This document shows positions 25,049 through 35,200 of a stretch of DNA of 64,000 nucleotides, in pieces; the stretch's first letter is position 1; the number at the start of each line of letters is the position of its first letter. The DNA comes from Porites lobata. Taxonomy: Eukaryota > Cnidaria > Anthozoa > Scleractinia > Poritidae. A model generated the notes under the pieces. The model did no database searches. It was given only the letters and a program-made list of their open reading frames with translations, and was not told the origin of the DNA. The DNA is taken from NCBI GenBank assembly GCA_942486035.1, contig CALNXK010000013.1, positions 4,312,001 through 4,376,000 on the forward strand, in the 5' to 3' direction. Position numbers and translations under genes: made by a program.

Positions 25049-26617
25049 ATCATTCGATCACCGAGTTTGTTTTTTTAATGAACATCCTCGGGAAGCGAAG
25101 CGATCTGCCATTTTCACGCAAGAGCGATCGCAAGAAGGAGAAAAGCACGGTTTCCTTTACGCATGTGCAGAATATTATTTGAGGCCAAATACAGTTGGAC
25201 GGCATTGCGCATGAGTAGACCATTATTTGTAGGCAGTTATTTGCAGGTCACGCGGCGGGCTCTCGGCCAATGGAAAGAAAGAAAAATTTGCTTCGAATGA
25301 TAAGGTGCGTTACTGGAAATGTTGAAGTAGCGAATAGCCGACGGGTAGCGAATTTGTTTTTGTTTGTGGTGGGGGGAGGATCACTTTCTTGGAGAGCTTG
25401 GCCACTAAGCTTAGAATAGTAACCGAGCCTTCCCATTCAGTTTCCAACTCCGTTTGTATGCAATGTTCCGTTGGCCGCAGAGGTTGTTTAAGGTTAATCC
25501 CTGAGTATAGTGACTAGGGTCAAGCACTGATCTGTACTGATTAGGTTTAAGCACTGACTCGATAAACGGTTAGCTTCTATTTGGGGTTAGGGTTGTTGCT
25601 ATATATCTTCAAATCAAACCATCAATCGTCAGCAAATTCTCAGTGGCGTAATGGTATGGGAGATGGACTGCAGATGCTACGCTTCGGGTTCGAGTTCTAC
25701 TCAAGCCCTTCCCAATTTTTTTCCTTAAAAATTCAAGATACTTAGACTCTGTACTTAGAAATTTCATGTAGGAAAAGGGAAATGTCTCAGAATGTCTTGT
25801 GAGAGTGAAATGTCAGTTTGGAGTATGGAGATGAGTGCTCCCCAAGAAAGTGATCCCAAAAAAAGTTTTCGCTGACAGATAAGTTCCTCATAACGATCCC
25901 AGAAACAACTGCGGGTCGCACATCTCGGCTCCATTTCTCTTCTCATGCCTAAAGTGCCGAATGCGCACCACAGGGTATTTCGTTTTATTTGACTTCATCC
26001 AAACAGAGGTGACATGTCATAAGCATCGAATAATTTCTGCACTCGTTCCCTAGACGTTGTGTCGCGGGGATTCATTTGCTGCGCAGCTTAACGCTACGCC
26101 TTAAAGTCGGTTGTTTTTTCAGGTTTGGATCAGCATGTTAGAAGTTTTTACTTTTAGGCCAATTTTAGAGGTAAAGGGAGTGTTTAGGTTACTGCTCCTT
26201 CTTTACTGTTGTTGCATTGTAATTTTCTCCCCAAGAGCATGCGCTGTCATAAGGTACTACAAACACGTCTTTTTAGCGTTGTGTACCATGTACCAAGTGG
26301 CAATATGCAGTCCTGGGTTACGTCACAAAGAACAGGCCCTGGCGCTCTAACAATAACACAACAGCCTGTACACAGTCAATGACAACGACACAATAGTGCA
26401 TATATTGACTTATATGGAAATTGAACATCCCCTTTGTTGAGTTAGTCCTTTGAATTGTCGTAAGTTAGTTTCTCCTAAGTAACCATGACAAAGTCATTAA
26501 GTCAAGATACTCTTCTTGTTTCAGCCCGGCCATTTGGTTAAAATGACCAGGACAGCCAGGAGTATTTGTGCCGCAGCAAGAGCCCTGGATTGCTCAAAAC
26601 GGAATGTAGACGTCTAA
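22009..26617 (+). CDS. small secreted peptide precursor, ICAAARALDC family, gene 2
   Basis: A paralogue of the gene at 12.95 kb. Exon 1 is 22009-22137 (129 bp, the same length as in gene 1) and exon 2 is 26525-26617, giving 73 aa. The intron (4387 bp) is phase 0, with donor TTCAAG/gtttgt and acceptor gtttcag. The protein starts with a hydrophobic signal peptide (residues 1 to about 24), then QFGG, an IPPRRGKR stretch with a dibasic site followed by Gln, and in exon 2 a variable linker and the core ICAAARALDC, shared residue for residue with gene 1. The signal peptide, KRQ site and cysteine core are conserved while the linker is diverged, as expected of a processed secreted peptide. It is convergent with the discoidin gene on the minus strand. 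Exon 2 was deleted in the duplicate of this locus near 58.1 kb. Function unknown. Confidence 0.75.
23760..24664. mobile_element. insertion in copy A (unclassified repeat)
   Basis: About 0.9 kb is present here and absent from the paralogous site near 57447. It starts GTGATTCCTTAG, a string also seen in similar form near 16898, which suggests a dispersed repeat family. It contains a 149-codon plus-strand frame (23956-24405) without recognisable domains. Boundaries are approximate and no terminal repeat is obvious. Confidence 0.5.
24778..24892. mobile_element. foldback MITE (TTATTTGCCCCCC ends)
   Basis: An inverted pair, CTTATTTGCCCCCCAAAATTTTG at the left and its near-complement at the right (24871-24892), encloses a short centre that is also partly self-complementary. 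It lies in a block missing from the duplicate copy B, so it arrived after the duplication or together with that block. Confidence 0.65.
24897..25044. mobile_element. foldback MITE (CAATTATTG ends)
   Basis: The left arm (24897-24937) and the right arm (25004-25044) are inverted copies about 40 bp long, each containing GCAAAATAT and GTGATTTGTC. It is non-coding and directly adjoins the preceding foldback element. Confidence 0.7.
25640..25716 (+). repeat. tRNA-like sequence (SINE head or tRNA remnant)
   Basis: An A-box-like TGGCGTAATGG (25644-25654) and a B-box-like GGTTCGAGTTC (25687-25697) occur at tRNA-like spacing. The stem pairing expected of a real tRNA is poor and the block is absent from copy B, so a SINE head or tRNA-derived remnant is more likely than a functional gene. 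Confidence 0.45.
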
Positions 26618-26669
26618 GACATGAAAAACTGATTATGTAACTTGGGAAACAGTGAACGGTGTAGAAAAC

Positions 26670-26675
26670 AATAAA
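26670..26675 (+). terminator. poly(A) signal of secreted peptide gene 2
   Basis: AATAAA lies 53 bp after the TAA stop codon. The string and its surroundings are retained in the duplicate at 58135-58140, where the coding exon itself has been lost. Confidence 0.65.
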
Positions 26676-28174
26676 GAAAAATTGCATTCTATCAGTGGTG
26701 TGGTGTTTCTGATAAAGTGGGAGAAGAAGTACCGTATTTCAGCGCCTCCCTAGACATTTAAAAAATATTACTAATATTTAACTACTGGCTGGATGTGCAA
26801 AGAGTTTTAAACGGCTGTCATCGACCATTTTCTCCTGAACCTTTTTAAAATGAAAACTACGTGAGCAAGCATTTTACTTCTGTTCTCTGCATACCTATTT
26901 ACACCCCAGTGTAAATAGGTATGCAAATGTGGCCTTGCATCTTTTCACAGATTTATCCCTCAGTTTGCATAAATTTGAACATCAGCAAATATGGTGCAAA
27001 TCCAGTATTTCGTCCATTATTTGTGCTTCTTCGATTAATGGAGCTTTCTAAGCTGTAGAGGCTTAAAAGGTTTAGGCTTGTATACAAACGTTAATATTAA
27101 ATATATCATGATCAGTAACTGTCCTTATTCATAATGTTCTGATGATCTCTGATCGAAAGCTGAAAAATGGTTTCAGAGTGCGCGGCACGGTTTCTAACTA
27201 ATGTGCGCCAAAAAAAAAAAACAATTCTAGGAATGAGTGAAACTGTTTCATGTACGCAGTTAATCCTCCATCTTGATTTGAGGTTGGGGATTATTAGGTA
27301 CCTTTTTTTATTTCGCGCATCAGGCTGACTGTGGAATAAAACGGATGGGTAGGGAGGGTGGGTGGCTTATTAGAGGCTGGAGGCTAGTAAGGGAAAATAC
27401 ATCGCTTAATTCTTAGCAATTTGGATGCTAATGATGTCCGCAAATCGATTCCCCGGCATAACATAATTGAAAGTCTTAAAATTCGCAGTTGGATTAAAAC
27501 ATATTTTTCCCCAAAAAGTATCTGGAACTTTGCCTTATACTACCAGTGTATAAAGGACATGTACACAGGCCATATTTTTTTCCTTTTTATTCTACATGTT
27601 ACGACCTCAAAGTAAAATGAAACAAGATTCAGCCGTCAGCACTTTTCTCTACACTGCATCTGTTTAAATGCCCTAAAATGAAGGATACAAGTAAATTTTC
27701 AGTAAAAAAAATCATGTCATACTTTAGCATCTTTCTTGTCAAAATAGAACATCATTTTTATTTTTAGCTGTAAAAATTCTCAAAACAACTTTTCTTCAAG
27801 TTATTGACATCGTTAAAGCCTGAAATTATATACTGACAGAAAACGTCATTCCTCCCTTCTTTGTGTTAGTTTCTTACCAAGCATAAGTCACTACTTATTA
27901 CTTTTGTGTATTTTGCTTTCCCAAAAAAGGTCAGCGGGTTTGTTTATTATTCTTTCGTAAATTGGGGGTAATTTGACGTGAATAAGACGAAATATGCATG
28001 GCATTGTTCTTTAAGTCCAGTGTCCTGTTGAATGTTAAATATTGTTTTTTTAAGTCGGATTTGTGTGGACGGGGCCTCAAACCACTCTGGAGAGCAGTTT
28101 TAAAAAGACGTGGTTCCGTTGAGCGGATTCACTCACTTAGCGGTTTTAATTGTGTGGACGGAAAAAAAGTAAAA

Positions 28175-28924
28175 CATCGCGCAGAATGGCTATTGTTCTC
28201 GGGACATTTACTTCCAGTTCAACAAAGTTTGTAGATCTGTCATATCATGCGCCGACGATATGAAAGCGCCTCAACGATTGCCTGCCTTGAACGCACTCGG
28301 ATGCTCATTAATATGATGTAGGTGGCAAACTAAACAAAGGGGACAGTTCGCTATTATTTCTCCTTTTATTCGCAAATCGCAAATATGCTGCACACTTCGC
28401 AGCGACATTTTGAAAACTCGCTTTTGCTTTATTGTATTGGCAGTTCATTTGGTAAAAAAAGTTAAACCACAGAACGAATGATGAAATGTCGAATTATCTT
28501 TGTGGGAGCGAGATCTTGATAGTGTCGTAAATAAACACACTGCATTGAGTGTTTAGGGCACAGAAGCCGACGCTCAGTGTAATGGTCTGTAATGTTTTTC
28601 TTCTGTATTTAAAAGGTTTTTAGCTCTTATACAAACCAAAACGGCGGGTAAGTAAGTTTACATTCCTTAACAGAGCTCAAACTGACTAAAGCCCTGAAAA
28701 ACAAAGAATAGCGATGCAAGTAGCTATCATAAGAAAATTTGACACAGGCGATTCAGTGTTCTCATGGCGAATTTTAGTTTGTAGAGTGGTTTGTTACAGT
28801 CACTGCTCGTGCAGCAATAGACAGAAACCTTTCTTATTGTGAGTTTTTCTTAGCCAGCCAGCATTCAAATTTGCCGCTTCGCTGATTATGAATAATTAAT
28901 GATGTCCCTGCATTCTGCGCGATG
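28175..28924. mobile_element. 750-bp TIR element inserted in copy A
   Basis: The ends are exact inverted copies of CATCGCGCAGAATG (28175-28188 and 28911-28924). The duplicate locus near 59660 reads straight across without this block, giving a natural empty site. No protein-coding frame is evident, so it is probably a non-autonomous DNA transposon. Confidence 0.75.
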
Positions 28925-28972
28925 AAGAATTACTGTATGCGGTTTCAAAAATATCCCGATGCGAGTGGAAGG

Positions 28973-29216
28973 TAGTCTGCTACATAGCCGTTTTTAGTGT
29001 CGTCACGCAACGCTCCTCCCCACTAAGGAGCGTTGCGTGACGACATCCGTCAGGAAAAATGAAAAAGTCATTTGGTGACTAAAAACGCTCTTCCTGTTAG
29101 CCTCCGCAGCATCAAATGTATTTCTACTTTTACATCTAATCTTAAAACTTATCTTTTTAAATTAGCTTTTAATATCTCTTAGATATTAAATATAGAGTTT
29201 TTAATTTATTGGAAGG
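28973..29216. mobile_element. 244-bp insertion with 7-bp target duplication
   Basis: TGGAAGG occurs at 28966-28972 and again at 29210-29216, while copy B has a single TGGAAGG, which marks the insertion exactly. The insert begins TAGTCTGCTACATAGCCG and contains a near-perfect hairpin with arms GTCGTCACGCAACGCTCCT around 28998-29044. Its right end contributes to an AATAAA on the minus strand (29210-29205). Confidence 0.7.
29205..29210 (-). terminator. poly(A) signal candidate for the discoidin gene
   Basis: AATAAA on the minus strand spans the junction between the inserted element and its target duplication, about 80 bp after an in-frame TAG (29292-29290) that follows the last discoidin exon. 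It is absent from the duplicate copy B. Confidence 0.35.
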
Positions 29217-29289
29217 GTCCTGAGCACTATAAATGTAATATCACGACCAGCTGTACTGGAAAAAAAAGATTTACACTGGTTGAAAAGGT

Positions 29290-32200
29290 CTATAACCGCT
29301 GGACTCTCACCCTAATAGGACATCCATACAGCTCAGCACGCAGACAAACAAACCCATACCAGCTCAAAGGATGGATTCGAACAAAGCGGGCATGGAATGG
29401 CGGGAAAAAATCATGGACAACAATCGAGTCACGATCATAGTTTCCCCGAAGGACCTATAAAATCGACACATCAAATAATTACAGAGGAATTATAGAAAAT
29501 AAAGGTGTTAGTATATTTAATAACAACCAGCACTTTGTTTTTTTTTTGTTACAGTGAGAAACAAACCATTTTTTTGCTAATGTTTTTTATCTCTCTATTT
29601 TTTTTTTTTCACCATTTGAAGAAAACGAATCGAAAACGAAGATGGTTGTCGAAAAACATGTTACTCGCCAATCTCTTACCCAGAGCCCTGCTGACCAAAA
29701 AGCCAGAGGATTCTGGTCACGAGATTGGGTACTCTGCGCTGGTAACCAATGGGAACAAGCTTTTTTTTTTCAAGTGCACACGACAGAATGTGAGCTAGGT
29801 GCCTTAGCTTGATATCCTCAATAAAGACTTGTTACATCATTCTGATTCAACACTTAAGTCACCTGTGCTCTGAGTGAGGAATGTCTTTTTATATTTATAC
29901 TTGATCCCAAAGACGAGGATGTTTTCAGTTGCCAACATTCATTATTTCAATTTTTCGACTTTGAAGATGCTTTAGGTGACTAAGTTATTTCTGGGGCCGG
30001 TGCAATGAGTATAGTGTTGTTACCTTTATTTTACCGCGTACTGTGTACTGGACCCAATAAGAACCTGTGAGGCTGTAAGATATTGAGTAGCTGGTCGGCC
30101 ATTGATCGGCATTTTGCCTTCCTTGCGTGGCTACCTTAGTGACGGTAGTAGGATTTCCAAGATCGATCTGCAACCATTCTTTGTTGTTATTTGTCTTTGC
30201 ACACCAGGCTCCTGCCTTACCAGACCTGGCTACCAGGTTCAAACGGCCGAGCTGGGCTACGTAGGCACTGTTGTGAATGGTGGATGCAGTCATGGCGCTG
30301 TCTTGAATTCGGCCATCTTCGATTCCAAGCGACATGGAGCAACGGTGTCCTTATAAAACAGAAATTTATTCTCAATTAACGAAAAAAGGAAGAGAACACA
30401 GGGCAGTCATTAGCCAAATAATTATCAAGATTGGACTGGTTCTGTGTAATTTTTTACATATATGTCAATGGTAATCGATGCTTAAGAGTTTGCTTTTTTT
30501 AAATTTCGCTATTAATGAAAGGTCATGTTGTTTTTCACAGCATATACATCATAAAGTTAATTTTCCAGGTGGCCACTATCTCAGTGCATTACGGATGGTT
30601 GACAAACAGTACGTACAAAAGCAAGTGTCGTATTACTATCATGCTCCGCACTATTTTTATACTGATTTTGAAATGTATTTTCGTAACATCGTTGCGGATA
30701 CCTGTTAACTTTTATAAGCTTCTTTTTAGTTTTAGTTCCTCGTTTGTTTGTATGTTTTTTCTTTACTTGTTTGCAAGAGGATGGAGGGGCGAGGAGGGGC
30801 CTCTTCGATATTGAAAAACTGCTAGTTACTGAAATCCAGGAAATCCTCCTGTGTAAATTACCTTCCTGGCAGCCATAAACTTCAGCCCTCATGCAAATGT
30901 GATTTTGCCAAGTTTTGGGATGAAATCGAAGATAGCGGGCTTGGATTGACGAATACAGAGAATGCTGAACTGGAGTGTGGCGGTCAACGTTGCCTCCAAA
31001 TACCTGACCAAAATATTTGTAAAATACATGACCACAACCCTTTCTCGAGACTTTTAAAAGTCAAAATGCCACCGTGTTAAGAGTATAAAAAAATATGATA
31101 ACATGTTAATGAGAAGTATAAAATCCCGCAGTCTGCAATAACAACTATCACTTGATCCAAGTGGTAACACGGCATCATGCTTATTAAAAGAAGCTCCTGT
31201 GTTTCCGTGTAAGCTTATGTTGAACCCCCTATAGATCTGTAGAAATGACATGCACTCCAAATAATAAAAATAATACTTGGCCGGATGTTTTGAGAACGTA
31301 CCTGCCAACATTCAGTGAACTTTTGCCGCTATTTATTAATAAGTGAAAAACTGAAGGCTAAAAGGCAAGTCTTTTTTGGGCCCGATTAAGCCAGAAAATT
31401 ACACTAGCGAAGAAAAAGGAAAGGAACAATAGAGAGAGCAAGGAGAAAGAGAAGAGGAGACAAGAAGAGAAAAAGTTATGGCTGCACAATTAGTTTTTGA
31501 CTTATAATGGCTACTTTTGGAGAGCTTGACGGAACTGGAGACATATTTTAGCGATAACGTTTTCTAAAATCCTGCTAGACTAAAAAAAAAATGTATGAGT
31601 ATATCAAAATGAAACACATCCTGTGGTTTCCTACAGAATAAGAATTGCCTGAAATGCCACTGCATGTTAGTCATACCTTAATGTGTCCATCAGAAAGCCT
31701 GTACAAGACCCAGTGAGCACCATCCACGCTGTAAGATAAACTGTAGCTAGTCACCCTAGAGTCAGAGTCATACCTCCCCTGAGTCGCCACTTTGGTCACT
31801 GTAGTTTGTCGTCCAAAGGAAATCTGCAGCCACTGGTTGCCATCGTTACTCTTCGCGCACCAGGCGCCTGATTTTCCACTAGCTGGGATTTTATTTAGGC
31901 GGCCAAACTGAGGAATGTGATTGGAGCTGGCTGATGTTGAGGCTGACAATGAGCTATCAGGCAGATGTCCACTCTCCATACCCAGAGGTAAAAAACAACT
32001 GCGAGCTGTTTGATATAAAATAGGTGACAGAAAACAAATGTAATGCTTGGAAACACTCGGTTTATCTTTAGCAGCTACTGAACAGGACAACTTTTTTATT
32101 GGAGGGTTATAAAAAAAAAACAGTTTTAATTTAGATTGCTTCTCAAATACATGTAGACTTATGTGACATTTACTAACTATAGTCAAACATTGGCAGAAAG

Positions 32201-35200
32201 ACGCAAATGGAGATAGCGACTAATTGCTGGAGTTTTCCATTACCTAAACTTTAATCTCCTTCATCTTCTTGAACCAGTAATCAGCTCATAAAGTTTTTGT
32301 GTTGCGTTGTAACTAAGAGAGACTAATGTGTACATTCCTCTTATTTTCGCTTTGTTATAGTTGTTTCATTCTTAAAGGCCAGGAAGAAGTCTAATTGAGA
32401 ACGGTTAAAGACAAATCTCTCATTGCATAATTGGAACGCAGGTGGACCGCAAGCGGTTGTCCTTTTTTTCTCCAGAACGGTTTCAGAGCCACGCGCGCCC
32501 GGATCGAACAAGTAGAATTATGCAAATTAATAGTAAAAAGGAGGAGAGATTGGAGCGCAGAGGGCAATTTTCTTGGCTCGGGCTTCCGCCCTCGCAGCTT
32601 CGCCACTCTCTTCTCACGCGTACTCTCGATCTACTATGACTCAAAAGAAAATAACGGACTATTTGTAGTCTTTCGGACCGGTAGCTGAAAAAAAAAAACT
32701 GGAAAGAGGCATGCTGGTATGTGATAAAGACCTTGTTTCAGTTAAAACGATTATTTGAGTCTCTGAGGAGCAAAGTGGCATTTGGTCCTTGGTCCTTATT
32801 CCACATCCTTTTCGATCTGTTTGGTCTGCCTTGCTTTTAGGAGACCTTCAGGAACTCACAACCTCTTCGCAAGGCGTCAGTGGGGAGGGCGTGACTAGTT
32901 TATTTTTTATAATAGTGCCGGACAGTGACTAAACGTCACAAGCCTGAGTTTGGCAAAGTTCCCTGCATGGTGTTCCCTGGTAAAGCCTCATGGAAAGAGG
33001 ATGATAAATCAGTTATGAAACATTTGCACACCTTCTTCACAGCCATATATCTCCACCCTCATTGAAACATGGCCATGCCAAGCTTTAGGGTGGAAACGAA
33101 TACTTCGAGCAAAGATTCCTGTGCCGGGATGAAAGAAATGTTTGACCACTGTAGTTCTATCACTGTTGCCAAAGAACACCTGCAGAAGAATCAATCGAAT
33201 TCAGATAAATGAAATAAATAAATGAACTAATGAAACAGTCAGTCGTTAGTTAGCATGCTAATAAGAGGGACAATATAGGTCAGATAGGTCATTTGTGCTG
33301 GACAAAACCTTTTTGTATTCTGACAGGCTTGCAATGTTCTGCCACCTTGGTTCTTAACAGACTGCTTGCAGTCCGACTTTTCCCTTAAAATTTGTCCTGT
33401 TCGTATCCCCAGCAAGCGAGATTAGAAACAAAGAAAATCCGTCCGGTCCTTACCGACTCTTACTAACTTCTGGCAATTGCTACTCGCCCCTAGCGTGCCT
33501 GGATTCTGACCCGTGGATGAACTTTGAAATAATGATGTAAACCACTCGAGACCCACGTAGTCGGAAAGAGGAAACTGACATTTACAAAACCCTCAAGTTA
33601 AGCGTTCATCAGGCCTATATTGAACGAGATACAACTATTCACAGGGGGGCTCATTTTTCGAACAGCGGCTGGTAATCGAGATTAATAACGTCTAGGCTGA
33701 GCGGACATTTCGGGACACCACCACTGGTTTCTCCGCGAAATGACGTCTCGTCTGAGAAACAAGCGCAGAAAATCCATACTGATGACGCGTCACTATCCAG
33801 ACCTGGGTAGTGCTTCTGATTGGTCATGCCGCGTGGGAAATTTGATTCAACCAATCAGAAACACGACCCAGATCCGGGTGGTGACGCGTCATTGCCCCTG
33901 CAGGGATTTCTCCCAGAAGGCGAAATCCTGAGGAGGCACCCTAGTAACTCGCGCGTATATCAAGGAAAGTACTTACAGTTGAAATATACAGTCATACAGT
34001 CAATATAGAAAAAATTTCGATTTGCTTGAACAGGGGCCGCGAGGAATTGGTAGGTAACGATGACGTTTCTATTGTTTGCGCCGGCAAGTACGAAATGGTT
34101 AGAATGACGTAAAGACAGAACATCCCCAAGGGACCGCTAAGGGAGATTTTGTGAATTTATTTTGCAGTCATACTTCAACACTCTTTTGCGTTACGTGTTA
34201 TCAGTGACATTCTGTGGAGCAGTTGTTTCAGTGAAAGTTATGGACCAAAATTTTAACGACGCGCAGAAGAAGTTATAAGGTGCGTATAACTGTGTATATA
34301 TAAACACTTGGAGAGTTTGCCAGACACGAGTTCACAAATCTTTCATTGGAAACCTCGCCAGACACTCTTTCTCTCTCTTTGACCGGAATAAGACTTAGCG
34401 CCAAACAAGCAAGACGATTGAACAACGGCTAGCTTCTCACTAGCAGAACGACGGACGATTACAGAAATTCGCCGACCATCAAATTCTGTGCTGACTTATT
34501 CCCTGCTTACAGATGTCCTTCCGGTATAAAGTTTAAAATAAGACGAGAATGCGCGAGTGTGAATTGATCAAACGTCCTTTTAATTTCTAAGGCTTCATTT
34601 CCGGCAAATAAAATGAACTGAATGTAAAAAGCGAAAGAGAAATAGGGAAAAATTCAACTCTTCTAATTAAATCTTTTCTTATGGTTTAGAATAAACTATT
34701 CTCGATACTGTGAATGTTTTGATCAAAGCTGTGTAATGAAATCGACCTGAAACTGTGCATGGAACCTTACGTTTCCTGTATTTATCTCACCTATTGTATG
34801 GAATATGTGTGAAAATCTTCCTTATGAATCGGTACATTTCAAAAAGCTACACAACGAGCAAGAATGCTATTGACCGGCAATATACAGAGCGGGGGCAGCT
34901 GTAGTGTCAACTATTAATAGTCAGTACAGGAGTTTGTAGGGAATTTATGCGTTCGTTTCTCAGGCCTCATTTGGCGGGAAAACCAGTGGTAGCGTCTCAG
35001 GCTAAATAACGTCCGGGCAGAGGGTGTCGGGTGACTCGGCCGGGTAATCCTTACATCTCTTAGTAAATTTGCAAGTTTTTAAACAGTGATATCTTGTTGA
35101 ATATTGGACCGATCAACACCAAACTTGAGACTTTTGCAAAGCTCGTTAAGTACTTTTTGACTATTAGGGCTACCTGTTGTTTGTCCCCTAATACACGGAC

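Larger units (their letters stand above)
22138..26524 (+). other. intron of secreted peptide gene 2, with insertions
   Basis: The 3' part of this intron is duplicated at 57219-58115. The comparison shows two blocks present here and absent there, about 23760-24664 and 24727-25870. Open frames at 23068-23493, 23956-24405 and 26111-26350 lie in repetitive or non-conserved DNA and are not called as genes. Confidence 0.6.
26618..29289. other. convergent intergenic region between peptide gene 2 and the discoidin gene
   Basis: No coding exon is supported. The segment is duplicated at 58124-59772, and open frames differ between copies by frameshifting indels, as expected of non-coding DNA. It contains two insertions annotated separately (28175-28924, 28973-29216). 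Confidence 0.6.
23486..30597. repeat. segmental duplication, copy A
   Basis: This segment matches 57219-61083 in the same orientation, at roughly 90% identity by eye between insertions. It covers the distal intron, exon 2 and poly(A) signal of peptide gene 2 and the last discoidin domain of the minus-strand gene. Copy A has gained insertions at about 23760-24664, 24727-25870, 28175-28924 and 28973-29216 relative to copy B. A fragment of a third copy starts at 63934. Confidence 0.85.

Noticed and set aside
25640..25716. Functional tRNA gene
   Set aside because: A- and B-box-like strings are present, but stem pairing is poor and the block is an insertion absent from the paralogous locus.
26111..26350. 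Hydrophobic frame conserved in both duplicate copies (also 57749-58000)
   Set aside because: Copies differ by a frameshifting indel and similarity is no higher than in the surrounding intron, so conservation reflects recent duplication.
29505..29798. 97-codon frame with AATAAA shortly after it
   Set aside because: Lies between the two exons of discoidin domain A on the opposite strand, not conserved as a frame in copy B.
33892..34924. Solo LTR
   Set aside because: TATA and AATAAA order fits, but neither copy has a convincing 4-6 bp target duplication, so only a dispersed inverted repeat is claimed.
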